From CAYRNY01 sp964425755 (GTDB lineage Bacteria; Chloroflexota; Anaerolineae; Aggregatilineales; Aggregatilineaceae), in contig CAYRNY010000005.1 of the NCBI GenBank assembly GCA_964425755.1, forward strand, positions 124,001 through 188,000: a DNA stretch of 64,000 nucleotides, in the 5' to 3' direction. The position numbers and the translations under genes are program-made. Every line of letters starts with the position of its first letter. The stretch's first letter is position 1. A model generated the notes under the pieces. It worked only from the letters and a program-made list of their open reading frames with translations. It was not told the origin of the DNA and did no database searches. This document shows positions 27,634 through 36,997 of the stretch, in pieces.

Positions 27634-28968
27634 CTACAGCATGTCTTCCTCGGCGCGTCCGATCGCGCGTTCGAAGATCAGCAGCGCCTCGTCGATCGTC
27701 GCCTGGTCCACGTTCAGCGGTGGGATCAGGCGCATCGTGTTTGCGCCACAGCCGAGCAGCAGCAGCCGGTCTTCGAAGGCGTAATCCACGATCTTGTCGC
27801 GCAGCGCGGGGAAGCGCTCGCGCGTGGCGCGGTCTTTCACGAACTCCACGCCGACCATCAAGCCTTTGCCGCGCACGTCGCCGATGCTGGGGTGGCGGTC
27901 CTTGATCGCCTGCAGCTCGCCGAGCATGTACGCGCCCATTGTCGCCGCGTTGTCGATCAGCCCGTCCTTGAGCAGGTCGAACGTGGCGATGCCCGCCGCG
28001 CAGCTCACCGGGTTGCCGCCGAACGTGCTGGCGTGCGCGCCGGGGACCCAGCGCTCCATGATCTCGGCGCGCGTGATGATGGCACCCAGCGGCATGCCGC
28101 TGGCGATCCCTTTCGCACTGGCGATGATGTCCGGCTCGGTGTCGAAGTGCTCCACGCCCCACCATTTCCCGGTGCGGCCTATGCCGGTCTGCACCTCGTC
28201 CACGATCAGCAGGATGCCGTGCTCGTCACACAGCGCGCGCAGACCGGGCAGGAAGCTCTCTGGCGGTATGACGTAGCCGCCTTCGCCCTGGATCGGCTCC
28301 AGCAGGATCGCGGCGACCTCGTCGGGGGGCAGGATCGTCGTGAAGAGCTCCTCTTCGATGTAGCGCAGCACGGCCTCGCCCTGGTCCGCGACGCCGGTTT
28401 CGTCCAGCACCGGGTGATAGGGGTCGGGGTAGGGGACGTGCGTCACGCCGGGCATAGCCGGGAAGAAGCCGCGCTTTTGGACGTACTTGCTGCCGGTGAA
28501 AGCCAGCGCGCCCATTGTGCGCCCGTGAAACGCGTGCAGAAACGCGATGAACTGCTGGCGTTTGGTGTAGCTGCGGGCGAGCTTGGCGGCGGCCTCGATC
28601 GCTTCTGCGCCGCTGTTGCTGAAGAACACGCGCGCGTCACCGTCAAACGGCGCGACGGACGCGAGCCGTTCGGCCAGTTCGACCTGCGGCCCGTAGTAGA
28701 AATCCGTGCCCGACATGTGGATGAACTGTGCCGCTTGTTCCTGGATCGCGCGGACCACGTCAGGGTGCGCGTGGCCGGTCGCCGTGACCGCGATCCCGGT
28801 GGTGAAGTCGATGAAGCGGTTGCCGTCCACGTCCCAGGCGATCGCGCCTTCGCCGCGCCCCATCACGAACGGGTAACCGCGCGTGTAGGATGGCGACAGG
28901 ATCGCGTGATCGCGTTCGATCAGGTCTTTCGCTTTGGGGCCGGGCAGGATTTGAGTCGGGGTTGCCAT
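27634..28968 (-). CDS. Class III (4-aminobutyrate / acetylornithine-type) aminotransferase
   Basis: 444 residues, fold type I PLP enzyme. The PLP lysine is in IIASAKGIASGMPLGAI, the ring-stacking Asp in LLIVDEVQTGIGRTG, and the phosphate-binding loop in FSNSGAEAIEAAAKLAR. FTTGIAVTATGHAHPDVV and FLHAFHGRTMGALAFTGSK are typical of GabT-like enzymes. It moves an amino group from a terminal amine (GABA, lysine derivative, ornithine) to 2-oxoglutarate; the exact substrate is not readable. The ATG at 28968 follows AGGAGTGACTCT and is chosen over the open frame to 29172. It is upstream of the ADP-ribosylglycohydrolase in the same direction, 186 bases apart. Confidence 0.92.
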   Translation of the reverse strand: MATPTQILPGPKAKDLIERDHAILSPSYTRGYPFVMGRGEGAIAWDVDGNRFIDFTTGIAVTATGHAHPDVVRAIQEQAAQFIHMSGTDFYYGPQVELAERLASVAPFDGDARVFFSNSGAEAIEAAAKLARSYTKRQQFIAFLHAFHGRTMGALAFTGSKYVQKRGFFPAMPGVTHVPYPDPYHPVLDETGVADQGEAVLRYIEEELFTTILPPDEVAAILLEPIQGEGGYVIPPESFLPGLRALCDEHGILLIVDEVQTGIGRTGKWWGVEHFDTEPDIIASAKGIASGMPLGAIITRAEIMERWVPGAHASTFGGNPVSCAAGIATFDLLKDGLIDNAATMGAYMLGELQAIKDRHPSIGDVRGKGLMVGVEFVKDRATRERFPALRDKIVDYAFEDRLLLLGCGANTMRLIPPLNVDQATIDEALLIFERAIGRAEEDML

Positions 28969-29168
28969 AGAGTCACTCCTGAAAATGTTTTGGATATAGT
29001 AAGTGCATGCAGCAGCCGCGCCCACGTAGGACGCACGCGCTACAAAAGGCTCGCTTATTCGGGCGTGATTATCGCGCCGGATCACCGACTTTGCAAGGCG
29101 GGTGGTCCTATGTGGTTTGGGGGTACACGCGGCGGGGGCTGTCGTCTTGCCGGTGCCCGGCGGCGCGG

Positions 29169-29870
29169 TCACACCTGTTTGACGAAGCGGTACCCGACGC
29201 CCAGTTCGTTGATGATGTAGATCGGGTTTTTGGGGTCGGGTTCCAGTTTGCGGCGCAGGTGCCAGATGTACACGCGCAGGTAGTCGATGTCGTCGATGTA
29301 CTCAAAGCCCCAGACCTGTTCGAGCAGCTCGCGATACGGCACGATGCGCGGCGCGTTATCCACCAGGCGCGCCAGCAGGTTGAACTCGGTGGGGGTCAGG
29401 CGGATCGGTTCACCTTCGAGGCTGACGCGGTGCTCGTCCAGGTTGATCGCGAGGTAGTCATCATTGTAGACGAGGTTGGTGTTGATGATCGTCGGTTCGC
29501 TGGCCGCGCGGCGCAAGTTGGCCCGCACGCGCGCCGTCAGTACCGCGATGTCAAACGGCTTGACGATGTAGTCATCCGCGCCCATGTCCAGCCCTTTGAC
29601 GATCTCTTCCGGCTCGTTGCGCGCGGTGAGCATGATGATCGGCACGTTGCTCACCTCGCGGATGCGCTGGCACACGATCCAACCGTCCATTGTGGGCATG
29701 TTGATGTCAAGGATCACCAGGTCGGGCCGCTGGTCGTACATCTGGCGCAGCCCGTCGTGCCCGTCGTAGGCGAACGCGACGTCGTATCCGGCTTTTTGCA
29801 AGGTCGCCTTGATCAGATCAACCAGGGCGTGATCATCGTCAATAATCAGAACTTTTGCTTGACCAGTCAT
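29169..29870 (-). CDS. OmpR/PhoB-family response regulator
   Basis: 233 residues. Receiver domain 1-~120: acidic pocket KVLIIDDDHAL, phospho-acceptor Asp in LVILDINMPTMDG, conserved Thr/Lys in MLTARNEPEEIVKGL and DDYIVKPF. Winged-helix DNA-binding domain ~135-232 (LTPTEFNLLARLVDNAPRIV, YLRVYIWHLRRKLEPDP). A typical transcription factor of a two-component system. The partner kinase is not next to it; candidates are the orphan GAF-PAS kinase (24734-26317) or one outside the window. It could control its neighbour, the ROK kinase, but nothing in the sequence shows this. Confidence 0.95.
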   Translation of the reverse strand: MTGQAKVLIIDDDHALVDLIKATLQKAGYDVAFAYDGHDGLRQMYDQRPDLVILDINMPTMDGWIVCQRIREVSNVPIIMLTARNEPEEIVKGLDMGADDYIVKPFDIAVLTARVRANLRRAASEPTIINTNLVYNDDYLAINLDEHRVSLEGEPIRLTPTEFNLLARLVDNAPRIVPYRELLEQVWGFEYIDDIDYLRVYIWHLRRKLEPDPKNPIYIINELGVGYRFVKQV

Positions 29871-29917
29871 CGGTTACCCAGTCCGTGTTCGGTTAGTACC
29901 GTCTAACGCGCATGCTG

Positions 29918-30871
29918 CTACAGGTGGCTGCCGCCGCGTGTCGTGACCAGCGCCGCCGCGCCGATCAGGGCCACGTTATCGCCCAGGGACGCTTTGACGA
30001 CCGGGACCTTCTCGTGATACGCCGGGTCGAGCGCGTATTCGCGGATCGCCTGGCGCATCGGTTCGAAGAGCAGGTCGCCCGCTTTGGTCACCCCGCCGCC
30101 CACGACGACGATCTGCGGGTTGAGCAGGTGCATCAGGCTGACGATGCCCAGCCCGACCATGCGCCCGGCGTAGGTCATCAGCTCAAGCGCGAGCTCGTCA
30201 CCCTCTGCGGCGGCCTGGCTGACGGTCTTCGCGGTGACGCTGTCGATATCGCCGTTCACCAGCTCGCGGATACGCGATTCCGCGCCGGCGTTGAGCTTCT
30301 CTTTAGCACGCCGCGCGATCGCCGTGCCCGACCCGACGCCTTCCCAGTCGCGCACCGTGCCGTCAACCGCCATCATCATGTGCCCGGCTTCCGCGCCCAG
30401 GCCCTGCGCGCCGAGCAGCAGGTGCCCGTCGTCAATGATACCGGAGCCGATGCCTGTGCTGACGGTCAGGTAGATCACATAACGATAGCCTTTAGCCGCG
30501 CCGCGCGTCGCTTCCGCCAGCGCCGCGACGTTGGCATCATTGCCGAGATAGGTCGGTCGGTCGAAGCGTTCCTGAATGATCTTGCGGACGGGCAGATTGT
30601 GCCATTCAGGCGGCAGGTTGGGCGGCGCGACGATAGTCCCTTCGTGGGGATTGATCGGCCCCGGGACCGATACGCCGATGCCCGCTACGGTCGCCGGGTC
30701 ACCGGGCATCGCGTCCTCGATCGTCTGCAAGAACCGTTCCAGCACGCGCTCGCCGCCCTGGTGAGCCAATGTGGGGTTGGCGACGCGTTCGATCACGTTG
30801 AACTGGTCGTCAAACCGCGCCGCGCGTATCTGCGTTCCGCCCAAATCGACGCCGATAATAACATCACCCAT
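29918..30871 (-). CDS. ROK family sugar kinase, glucokinase-like, without the usual zinc motif
   Basis: 317 residues with the actin-like ATPase fold: phosphate 1 motif IIGVDLGGTQIRAARFD at the N-terminus, phosphate 2 YLTVSTGIGSGIIDDG, and adenosine motif IVVVGGGVTKAGDLLF. GNDANVAAL and GLGAEAGHM give the catalytic Asp and the sugar-binding Glu/His. The Cys-rich zinc loop found in most ROK proteins (CxCGxxGCxE) is replaced by DGTVRDWEGVGSGTA with no cysteine. It probably phosphorylates glucose or a related hexose. The ATG at 30871 has AAGGGGAG at a good distance; the GTG at 30883 is too close. Confidence 0.9.
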   Translation of the reverse strand: MGDVIIGVDLGGTQIRAARFDDQFNVIERVANPTLAHQGGERVLERFLQTIEDAMPGDPATVAGIGVSVPGPINPHEGTIVAPPNLPPEWHNLPVRKIIQERFDRPTYLGNDANVAALAEATRGAAKGYRYVIYLTVSTGIGSGIIDDGHLLLGAQGLGAEAGHMMMAVDGTVRDWEGVGSGTAIARRAKEKLNAGAESRIRELVNGDIDSVTAKTVSQAAAEGDELALELMTYAGRMVGLGIVSLMHLLNPQIVVVGGGVTKAGDLLFEPMRQAIREYALDPAYHEKVPVVKASLGDNVALIGAAALVTTRGGSHL

Positions 30872-30896
30872 ATTGATGATCACTCCCCTTGTGTTC

Positions 30897-30905
30897 AGTG
30901 TAGCA
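30897..30905 (-). promoter_or_regulatory. Extended -10 promoter of the ROK kinase gene
   Basis: TGCTACACT on the minus strand, 26 bases before the ATG at 30871. The short leader holds AAGGGGAG. Confidence 0.5.
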
Positions 30906-31056
30906 CAAAGTCACAGGTGCGGCGTGCCGTCGTGCGTGGGGGCGGTTGCACGACGACGCACCGGACCGGGTGCGGCAGCGCGTCGTTCGCCGGGGCAAAC
31001 CCGCGCGCCTGCATGCGTGCGCCCCGCTGGCGGTGGTTGTCGGGTAATTGCGCACT

Positions 31057-31065
31057 TGGTAGAAT
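31057..31065 (+). promoter_or_regulatory. Extended -10 promoter of mutS
   Basis: TGGTAGAAT, 104 bases upstream of the ATG at 31170. No matching -35. It lies in the 298-base divergent gap shared with the ROK kinase gene. Confidence 0.45.
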
Positions 31066-31169
31066 ACAGCGCGCCGCATCAAATGCCCATGTAATATACC
31101 GTGTTGCGCCGGATATGCCGCTGTTTGTTTGCACGATCTTAACCCAAAAGTCGAGAATTGAGAAAACGA

Positions 31170-33797
31170 ATGGCTAAAGTAACTCCCTCCCGCCGCCAGT
31201 ATCTCGAATTCAAGGCCCAGTTCCCCGACGCGATCGTGATGTTCCGCCTGGGCGATTTTTACGAGATGTTCGACCGCGATGCCGAGATCGCCTCGCGCGA
31301 GCTAGACCTCGTGCTGACCAGCCGCCCGGTGAAGAAAGGCGAGCGCGTGCCGATGTGCGGCGTCCCGCATCACGCCGTTGAGGGATACATCGCCAAGCTG
31401 GTCGAGCGCGGTCACCACGTCGCCGTGATCGAGCAGGTCGGCAGCGAGCCGGTGGACGGCCTCACGCCGCGCGAAGTGGCCCGCGTGGTGACGCCCGGCA
31501 CCGTGACCGAACCGGGCATGCTGCCGGACACGAAAAACAATTACCTGCTGGCGCTGGCCCCGGAGCCGGACAGCAACGGCGACGGCTGGGCGGCGGTCGG
31601 GCTGGCTTATGTTGACATCAGCACGGGCGAGTTTGCCGCGACGCAGTTCGACGGTGAGGATGCGCCGCTAGGCGTGGTCGAAGAACTGGCGCGGCTCGAA
31701 CCGCGCGAGGTGCTGCTGCCCGCGTCGTGGGCGGAGCGCGGCATCTCGTTGCCGCCGGGCGCGCACATCACGCCGCTGCCGGATTACCGCTACGAACACG
31801 GGTTCGCGCGGCAGAATCTGCTCGACCATTTCCAGGTATCCACGCTGGCGGGGTTTGGTTTGCGGGACAAGCCGCTGGCGATCCGCGCGGCGGGCGCAGC
31901 ATTGGCGTACCTCGAAGAGACGCAGCGCCGCACGCTCGAGCAGCTCGTCGAACTGCGCTCGTATTCGACGCACAGCTTCATGACGTTGGACACCGCCACG
32001 CGCCGCAACCTTGAGCTGACCAGCACGATCCGCGAGGGGCGCACGCGGGGATCGCTGCTCGGCGTGCTGGACCGCACGATCACACCGATGGGCGGGCGTT
32101 TGTTGCGCACGTGGATCGGGCAGCCGCTGCTGGACCGCGCCGCGTTAGAAGCGCGGCTTGACGCGGTCGAGGCGCTGGCGAGTTCCGGCACAGGGCGCGC
32201 GTCCGTGCGCGAGGCGCTGCGCCCGGTCAGCGACCTGGAACGGCTGACGAACCGGCTGCTCATGGGGCGTGTGGGGCCGCGCGACCTGCTCGCGCTGGCG
32301 GACGGGCTGGAAGCTGTGCCGGACCTGAAGGACGTGATCGCGCCGGCGGCAGCGCTGGGCGACATCCACGACGAACTCGACCCGTGCAGCGACGTGGTGG
32401 ACCTGGTCCGGCGCGCGTTGGTGGACGATCCGCCCGCCGTGATGAACACGATCGGCGCGTTCCGCAGAGGCTATTCGCCCGAACTGGACCGCGTGATCGC
32501 TGCCAGCCGCGACGCGAAAGAGTGGGTCGCCAATCTCGAAGACGCCGAACGCGCGCGCACCGGGATCAAGAGTCTCAAGGTCGGCTACAACAAGGTGCAC
32601 GGCTATTACCTGGAGGTCAGCAAGGCCAACAGCGACAAGGTGCCGGAAGAGTACGTGCGCAAGCAGACGCTGGTCAATGCCGAGCGTTACATCACGCCGG
32701 ACCTCAAGGAATACGAGGCGCTGATCCTCAACGCGGACGAACGCCAGTTGGAGATCGAACAGCGCCTGTTTGACGAACTGTGCGCGCAGGTCAAGTCACG
32801 TTCGGCGGCGCTGCTGCGCACGGCAGCGGCGCTCGCGCGGCTGGACGTGTTCGCGTCGCTGGCGGAGGTCGCCGCGCGTGAGGACTACGTGCGCCCCGTG
32901 CTGACCGAAGAGGACATCCTCGATATCAAGGACGGGCGGCACCCGGTCGTGGAGCAGACGTTGCGCGGCGAGCGTTTTGTGCCCAACGACACGCACTTCG
33001 ACGCGCACGAACGCATCCACATCATCACCGGGCCGAACATGGCCGGTAAAAGCACGATCATCCGGCAGGTGGCGCTGATCACCTTGATGGCACAGATCGG
33101 GTCGTTCGTGCCGGCACGGGAAGCCGCGATCGGCCTGGCGGACCGCATCTTCACGCGCATCGGCGCGCAGGACGAAATCCACGCGGGGCAATCGACGTTC
33201 ATGGTCGAGATGGTCGAGCTGGCGCTGATCCTCACGCACGCCACGCGGCGCAGCCTGCTGATCCTGGACGAGATCGGGCGCGGCACCAGCACGTACGACG
33301 GCATGGCGATCGCGCGGGCGGTGGTCGAGCATATTCACAACAATCCCCGGCTCGGCGCGCGCACGCTGTTCGCCACGCACTACCACGAACTCACCGCGCT
33401 GTCGAACATCCTGCCCGGCGTGCGTAACTACAACGTCGCGGTGGCCGAAGAGGGGGACTCGATCGTGTTTCTGCACCGGCTCATGCCGGGGGGCACGGAT
33501 CGCTCGTATGGTATCCACGTGGCGCAGTTGGCCGGCATCCCGAAGGCGGTCGTCATGCGCGCCAACGAGATCCTCAAGGAGCTTGAAGCGGCGGGCGGCG
33601 ATTTCGTGATCAAGCCGCGCGAGCAGCGGGAAGGGCCGCGGCAATTGTCGTTCTTCCAGACCGATCCCGACCCGGTGGTGAAGTACGTCAAGGAGATCAA
33701 CGTCGACGAGCTCACGCCGCTGGACGCGATCACCAAGCTGTACGAACTCAAGCGGCTGGTGGGCGAGGATGACGCGGGGGACGAGGGTTCGGCGTGA
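31170..33797 (+). CDS. mutS: DNA mismatch repair protein MutS
   Basis: 875 residues, full MutS1. Mismatch-reading Phe-x-Glu is in MFRLGDFYEMFD (~20-31). ATPase: Walker A TGPNMAGKSTIIRQ (~627), Walker B LLILDEIGRGTSTYDG and FATHYHEL (signature). A beta-clamp-type motif QLSFF lies near residue 825, as in E. coli MutS. It finds mismatches and recruits MutL. No mutL is next to it; recJ, an exonuclease that works in mismatch repair, is just downstream after a Uma2 gene. ATG 31170 is chosen over a TTG at 31158. Confidence 0.97.
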   Translation: MAKVTPSRRQYLEFKAQFPDAIVMFRLGDFYEMFDRDAEIASRELDLVLTSRPVKKGERVPMCGVPHHAVEGYIAKLVERGHHVAVIEQVGSEPVDGLTPREVARVVTPGTVTEPGMLPDTKNNYLLALAPEPDSNGDGWAAVGLAYVDISTGEFAATQFDGEDAPLGVVEELARLEPREVLLPASWAERGISLPPGAHITPLPDYRYEHGFARQNLLDHFQVSTLAGFGLRDKPLAIRAAGAALAYLEETQRRTLEQLVELRSYSTHSFMTLDTATRRNLELTSTIREGRTRGSLLGVLDRTITPMGGRLLRTWIGQPLLDRAALEARLDAVEALASSGTGRASVREALRPVSDLERLTNRLLMGRVGPRDLLALADGLEAVPDLKDVIAPAAALGDIHDELDPCSDVVDLVRRALVDDPPAVMNTIGAFRRGYSPELDRVIAASRDAKEWVANLEDAERARTGIKSLKVGYNKVHGYYLEVSKANSDKVPEEYVRKQTLVNAERYITPDLKEYEALILNADERQLEIEQRLFDELCAQVKSRSAALLRTAAALARLDVFASLAEVAAREDYVRPVLTEEDILDIKDGRHPVVEQTLRGERFVPNDTHFDAHERIHIITGPNMAGKSTIIRQVALITLMAQIGSFVPAREAAIGLADRIFTRIGAQDEIHAGQSTFMVEMVELALILTHATRRSLLILDEIGRGTSTYDGMAIARAVVEHIHNNPRLGARTLFATHYHELTALSNILPGVRNYNVAVAEEGDSIVFLHRLMPGGTDRSYGIHVAQLAGIPKAVVMRANEILKELEAAGGDFVIKPREQREGPRQLSFFQTDPDPVVKYVKEINVDELTPLDAITKLYELKRLVGEDDAGDEGSA

Positions 33798-33830
33798 ATG
33801 TGTGTTCGCCAGACACGCGGCGGTGTGGTG

Positions 33831-33836
33831 TACAAT
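33831..33836 (+). promoter_or_regulatory. Candidate -10 of the second Uma2 gene
   Basis: TACAAT preceded by GTGGTG, 35 bases upstream of the ATG at 33871. Confidence 0.4.
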
Positions 33837-33870
33837 ATGAACAAAGCAGACTGTTGAGAGGGTTGGAATC

Positions 33871-34434
33871 ATGGCGGTTGGTGTGCAGCGTAAAATGACG
33901 GTTGAAGAGTTCGACCGCTTCGTCATGCAGCCGGAAAACGCGGAACGGCTGTATGAGTATATCGGGGGGGAGATTGTCTTGTCGCCTTCAAATCCTTACG
34001 GGTCGCAGATTGCCTCGCGCATTAATGGGTTCATCTTCATCTACCTGACGGAAAACCCGATCGGCCACCTGACCGGTGAAGCCGGTGGTTATGTGGTGTC
34101 TGGCGAGCGTTACGCGCCGGATGTTGCGTTCATCTCCAAAGAAAAACAGCGGCAACTGGTCCGGCAAGGGTACAACCCCAACCCGCCTGATCTAGCGGTT
34201 GAAGTGATATCACCATCCGATAACCTAAACTCGCTGCGGATCAAGCTCAGCAATTACCTCGCCGCGGGGACGGTCGTCTGGGTTGTGGAGCCGGAAAAGC
34301 AGGTAGTCGAAATCCACGCGCCGGGGCAGCCCGCACAGGTCATTGGCCGGGACGGTAAACTTTCGGGTGGCGAGGTGCTGCCGGGCTTTGAACTGACCGT
34401 GAGCGCGATCTTCCCTGAGGAACAGGACGGCTGA
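33871..34434 (+). CDS. Uma2 family (PD-(D/E)XK) putative endonuclease
   Basis: 187 residues with the family frame MTVEEFDRFV, RLYEYIGGEIV, then core AGGYVVSGERYAPDVAFIS, NPPDLAVEVISPSDN and VVWVVEPEKQVVEIHAPG. The acidic residues of YAPDVAF and AVEVISPS would bind the metal. It is only distantly similar to the copy at 3185-3844. It has its own likely promoter and terminator (34473-34494), so it is a separate unit between mutS and recJ. Biological role unknown. Confidence 0.85.
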   Translation: MAVGVQRKMTVEEFDRFVMQPENAERLYEYIGGEIVLSPSNPYGSQIASRINGFIFIYLTENPIGHLTGEAGGYVVSGERYAPDVAFISKEKQRQLVRQGYNPNPPDLAVEVISPSDNLNSLRIKLSNYLAAGTVVWVVEPEKQVVEIHAPGQPAQVIGRDGKLSGGEVLPGFELTVSAIFPEEQDG

Positions 34435-34472
34435 CCCCACATCCTGCTGCCGTAAGCGGCGATGATAATGTC

Positions 34473-34494
34473 CGGGGCGCACACACGCGCCCCG
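34473..34494 (+). terminator. Rho-independent terminator of the second Uma2 gene
   Basis: A perfect 8-bp stem (cggggcgc / gcgccccg) with a 6-base loop followed by ttcttgttt, 38 bases past the stop. Confidence 0.7.
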
Positions 34495-34643
34495 TTCTTG
34501 TTTCCCCGGCGGGGTTGGCTACCGGCCCGCACGCTCAGCCGGACTGCGTTTCGGGCTGCGGGATGATTTGCCGGATGCAATTTGCGCGTGTTAACATGAG
34601 GCAATCAAAACACGATACATTCACACACCGTTTGAGGGAGATT

Positions 34644-36407
34644 GTGCCGAATCATGTTAATACCGTGAAACGCTGGCGGATGCTGCCGCCGATACCTTCG
34701 GATGCCAGCAGCCGCCTGCAAGGGTACCATCCCGTCATGGCGCAGGTGCTATACAACCGGGGCCAGGACACGCCCGAAAAGGCGCGCGTGTTCCTGGAAG
34801 GCAGCGATTCCGTGCTGCATAACCCCTTCAACCTGCACGGGATGTCAGATGCCGTCGAGCGGATTCGTCAAGCGATCAAGCGCGGCGAGCTGATCGCCGT
34901 GTATGGTGATTTCGACGCGGACGGCGTGACCAGCACCGCGCTGTTGGCCCAGGCGCTCGCTGCGCTGGGGGCAGACGTGAAGCCGTACATCCCCGACCGC
35001 GAGGAAGAGGGTTATGGCCTGAACCGGGACGCGCTGCGTACGCTCAAAGACGCGGGCGTGGGCCTGGTGATCACTGTTGACTGCGGGATTCGCTCGGTCG
35101 AAGAAGTGGACTACGGTAATCGGCTGGGGCTGGATATCATCATCACCGACCATCACTCGGTGGGCGACGAACTGCCGCCCGCGCTGGCGGTGATCGATCC
35201 CAAGATCGACGCGAAACTGCGCCTGGAAGAGGGCCGCACCAACGGCTACCCGGAGGATATGCTCGCGGGGGTTGGGGTCGCGTACAAGCTGGCCGATGCG
35301 CTGTTCCGCGCCGAACAGGCGCAGTCGCGCCGCCAGCCGGCGTTCAACCTCGACGATCTGCTCGACCTGGTCGCGCTCGGCACGGTCGCGGACCTCGCGC
35401 CGCTGGACCGGCTGGAAAATCGCGAGCTGGTGCGGCGCGGGCTGTCGGTGCTCAACCGCGCGCAGCGCCCCGGTATCTACGAGCTGGCGCTGGTCGCACG
35501 CGTCGAGCCGGGCAAGATCAACACGACGAGCATTGGCTTCATGCTCGGCCCGCGACTCAATGCCGCCGGGCGGCTGGAAAGCGCGATGCTGGCGTATGAT
35601 CTGCTGGTCGCCAGCATGCCGGAGGCGGGGCGGTTGGCCCAACGCCTGCAAGAGATCAACGCCGAGCGCCAGGCGCTGACGTTGGAGGCGGTCGAGATCG
35701 CGCGCGCGCGGGCGCTTGAGGATAGCGCTGATGACGTGCCGCTGATCTTCGCCGCGAATGACAACTTCAAGCCGGGCATCGTCGGATTGGTCGCCGGGCG
35801 TCTGTGCGAGGAATTCTACGTCCCGTCAGTCGTGATCGAACAGGGGGAGGGCGAATCGCGCGGGTCGTGCCGTAGCATCCCGAAATTTAATATCACGGCG
35901 GCGCTGGATCAGTGCGCCGAACTGTTGGTGCGGCACGGCGGGCACGCGCAGGCGGCAGGCTTCACGATCGCCAATGAAAACATCCCCGCGCTGAAAGAGC
36001 GGTTGACCGCGATCGCGGCACGCCAACTCGTGGCGCAAGACCTGCGCCCGTCAATCGATATCGACGCCGAGGTACCGTTCAATGACCTGACGATGGACCT
36101 GGCCGAGGCGCTGCGGCGGTTGGAGCCGACCGGCGCGAAGAACGGGTCTCCGGTGCTGCTCACGCGGCGGTTGGAGGTGAACGATTTCCGCCGCGTGGGC
36201 CGCGAGGGGCGGCACCTGAAGCTGAAACTTGCCGCCGGTGGTGCGCGCACGATCGACGCGATCGCCTTCAAACAGGGCGGTTGGGCCGACCACATGCCGC
36301 GCTACATCGACGCGCTGTACCACCTGGAGATCAACGAGTGGAATGGGAATGTTAAATTACAGTTGAACATTCAGGACTTGCGACCGTCGGGCAAAGGTGA
36401 CGCCTGA
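34644..36407 (+). CDS. recJ: Single-stranded-DNA-specific 5'-3' exonuclease RecJ
   Basis: About 587 residues. DHH motifs: YGDFDADGVTSTALL (motif I), VDCGIRSVEEVDY (II), IIITDHHSVGDELP (III, DHH) and DPKIDAK, VALGTVADLAPL (IV), with the DHHA1 signature GGHAQAAGFT. The C-terminal OB-type domain (LKLKLAAGGARTIDAIAFK) binds DNA. RecJ degrades 5' ends of single strands in recombination, base excision and mismatch repair. The start is uncertain: GTG 34644 has GAGG 6 bases away; ATGs at 34575 and 34596 are in frame but the peptide between them is not conserved-looking. Confidence 0.93.
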   Translation: MPNHVNTVKRWRMLPPIPSDASSRLQGYHPVMAQVLYNRGQDTPEKARVFLEGSDSVLHNPFNLHGMSDAVERIRQAIKRGELIAVYGDFDADGVTSTALLAQALAALGADVKPYIPDREEEGYGLNRDALRTLKDAGVGLVITVDCGIRSVEEVDYGNRLGLDIIITDHHSVGDELPPALAVIDPKIDAKLRLEEGRTNGYPEDMLAGVGVAYKLADALFRAEQAQSRRQPAFNLDDLLDLVALGTVADLAPLDRLENRELVRRGLSVLNRAQRPGIYELALVARVEPGKINTTSIGFMLGPRLNAAGRLESAMLAYDLLVASMPEAGRLAQRLQEINAERQALTLEAVEIARARALEDSADDVPLIFAANDNFKPGIVGLVAGRLCEEFYVPSVVIEQGEGESRGSCRSIPKFNITAALDQCAELLVRHGGHAQAAGFTIANENIPALKERLTAIAARQLVAQDLRPSIDIDAEVPFNDLTMDLAEALRRLEPTGAKNGSPVLLTRRLEVNDFRRVGREGRHLKLKLAAGGARTIDAIAFKQGGWADHMPRYIDALYHLEINEWNGNVKLQLNIQDLRPSGKGDA

Positions 36408-36550
36408 CCGCCTGCCGGGGTTGGTGCGGGAACTATGCGCCGTGTGAGATAGGCACGGTGCGCCGAAGGTAAGCGATTCGTGAATGGGAGCGCGCCATTC
36501 CTTGCCACACACACGGGCCGTGACCTGGGGGACGGTTGCGAGGTGGGATC

Positions 36551-36997
36551 ATGCTGAAGCGTTTGCAGCCGCCACACGTGTTGTTGGCGGCGCTCGTCAT
36601 GATGGCACTGCTGCATCTCGCGCTGCCGGTCGCGCGGCTGCTGGCGCTGCCCTGGAACCTGCTGGGCCTGGTGCCGGTCGCGGTTGGGATGGCGTTGCAC
36701 CATGCCGGTGTGCGCGCGCTGAAACGGGCGCGCACCACGACTCACACGCGCGGGGTGCCGTCGGCCCTGGTGACGGGCGGCGTGTTCCGCATTTCGCGCC
36801 ACCCGGTTTACCTGGGCTTTGGGTGCGTGGTGGCGGGCTGCGCGGCGATCCTGGGCACGCTGGCACCGCTGCTGGTCGTGCCGGGGTTCGTGCTGGCGGT
36901 GGATCGCCTGTTCATCGCGCCGGAAGAACGGCGGCTGGCAGCACGCTTCCGGGGGACGTGGGCCGGATATCGCGCCGGGGTGCGGCGGTGGCTGTGA
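36551..36997 (+). CDS. ICMT/PEMT-like membrane methyltransferase-family protein
   Basis: 148 residues with four membrane segments. The C-terminal part has the phospholipid/isoprenylcysteine methyltransferase signature: TGGVFRISRHPVYLGFG (GPYRxxRHPxYxG type) and a final acidic-Arg stretch APEERRLAARFRGTWAGYR (EExxLxxxFGxxYxxY type) for SAM and lipid-head binding. Substrate unknown. The ATG at 36551 follows AGGTGGG. Its stop overlaps the next gene's GTG by 4 bases (GTGA), so the two are made together. Confidence 0.8.
   Translation: MLKRLQPPHVLLAALVMMALLHLALPVARLLALPWNLLGLVPVAVGMALHHAGVRALKRARTTTHTRGVPSALVTGGVFRISRHPVYLGFGCVVAGCAAILGTLAPLLVVPGFVLAVDRLFIAPEERRLAARFRGTWAGYRAGVRRWL

Noticed and set aside
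26530..29870. ADP-ribosylglycohydrolase as the antitoxin of a DarTG-like pair
   Set aside because: No macro domain, DarT or other ADP-ribosyltransferase is next to it. The neighbours are an aminotransferase and a response regulator.
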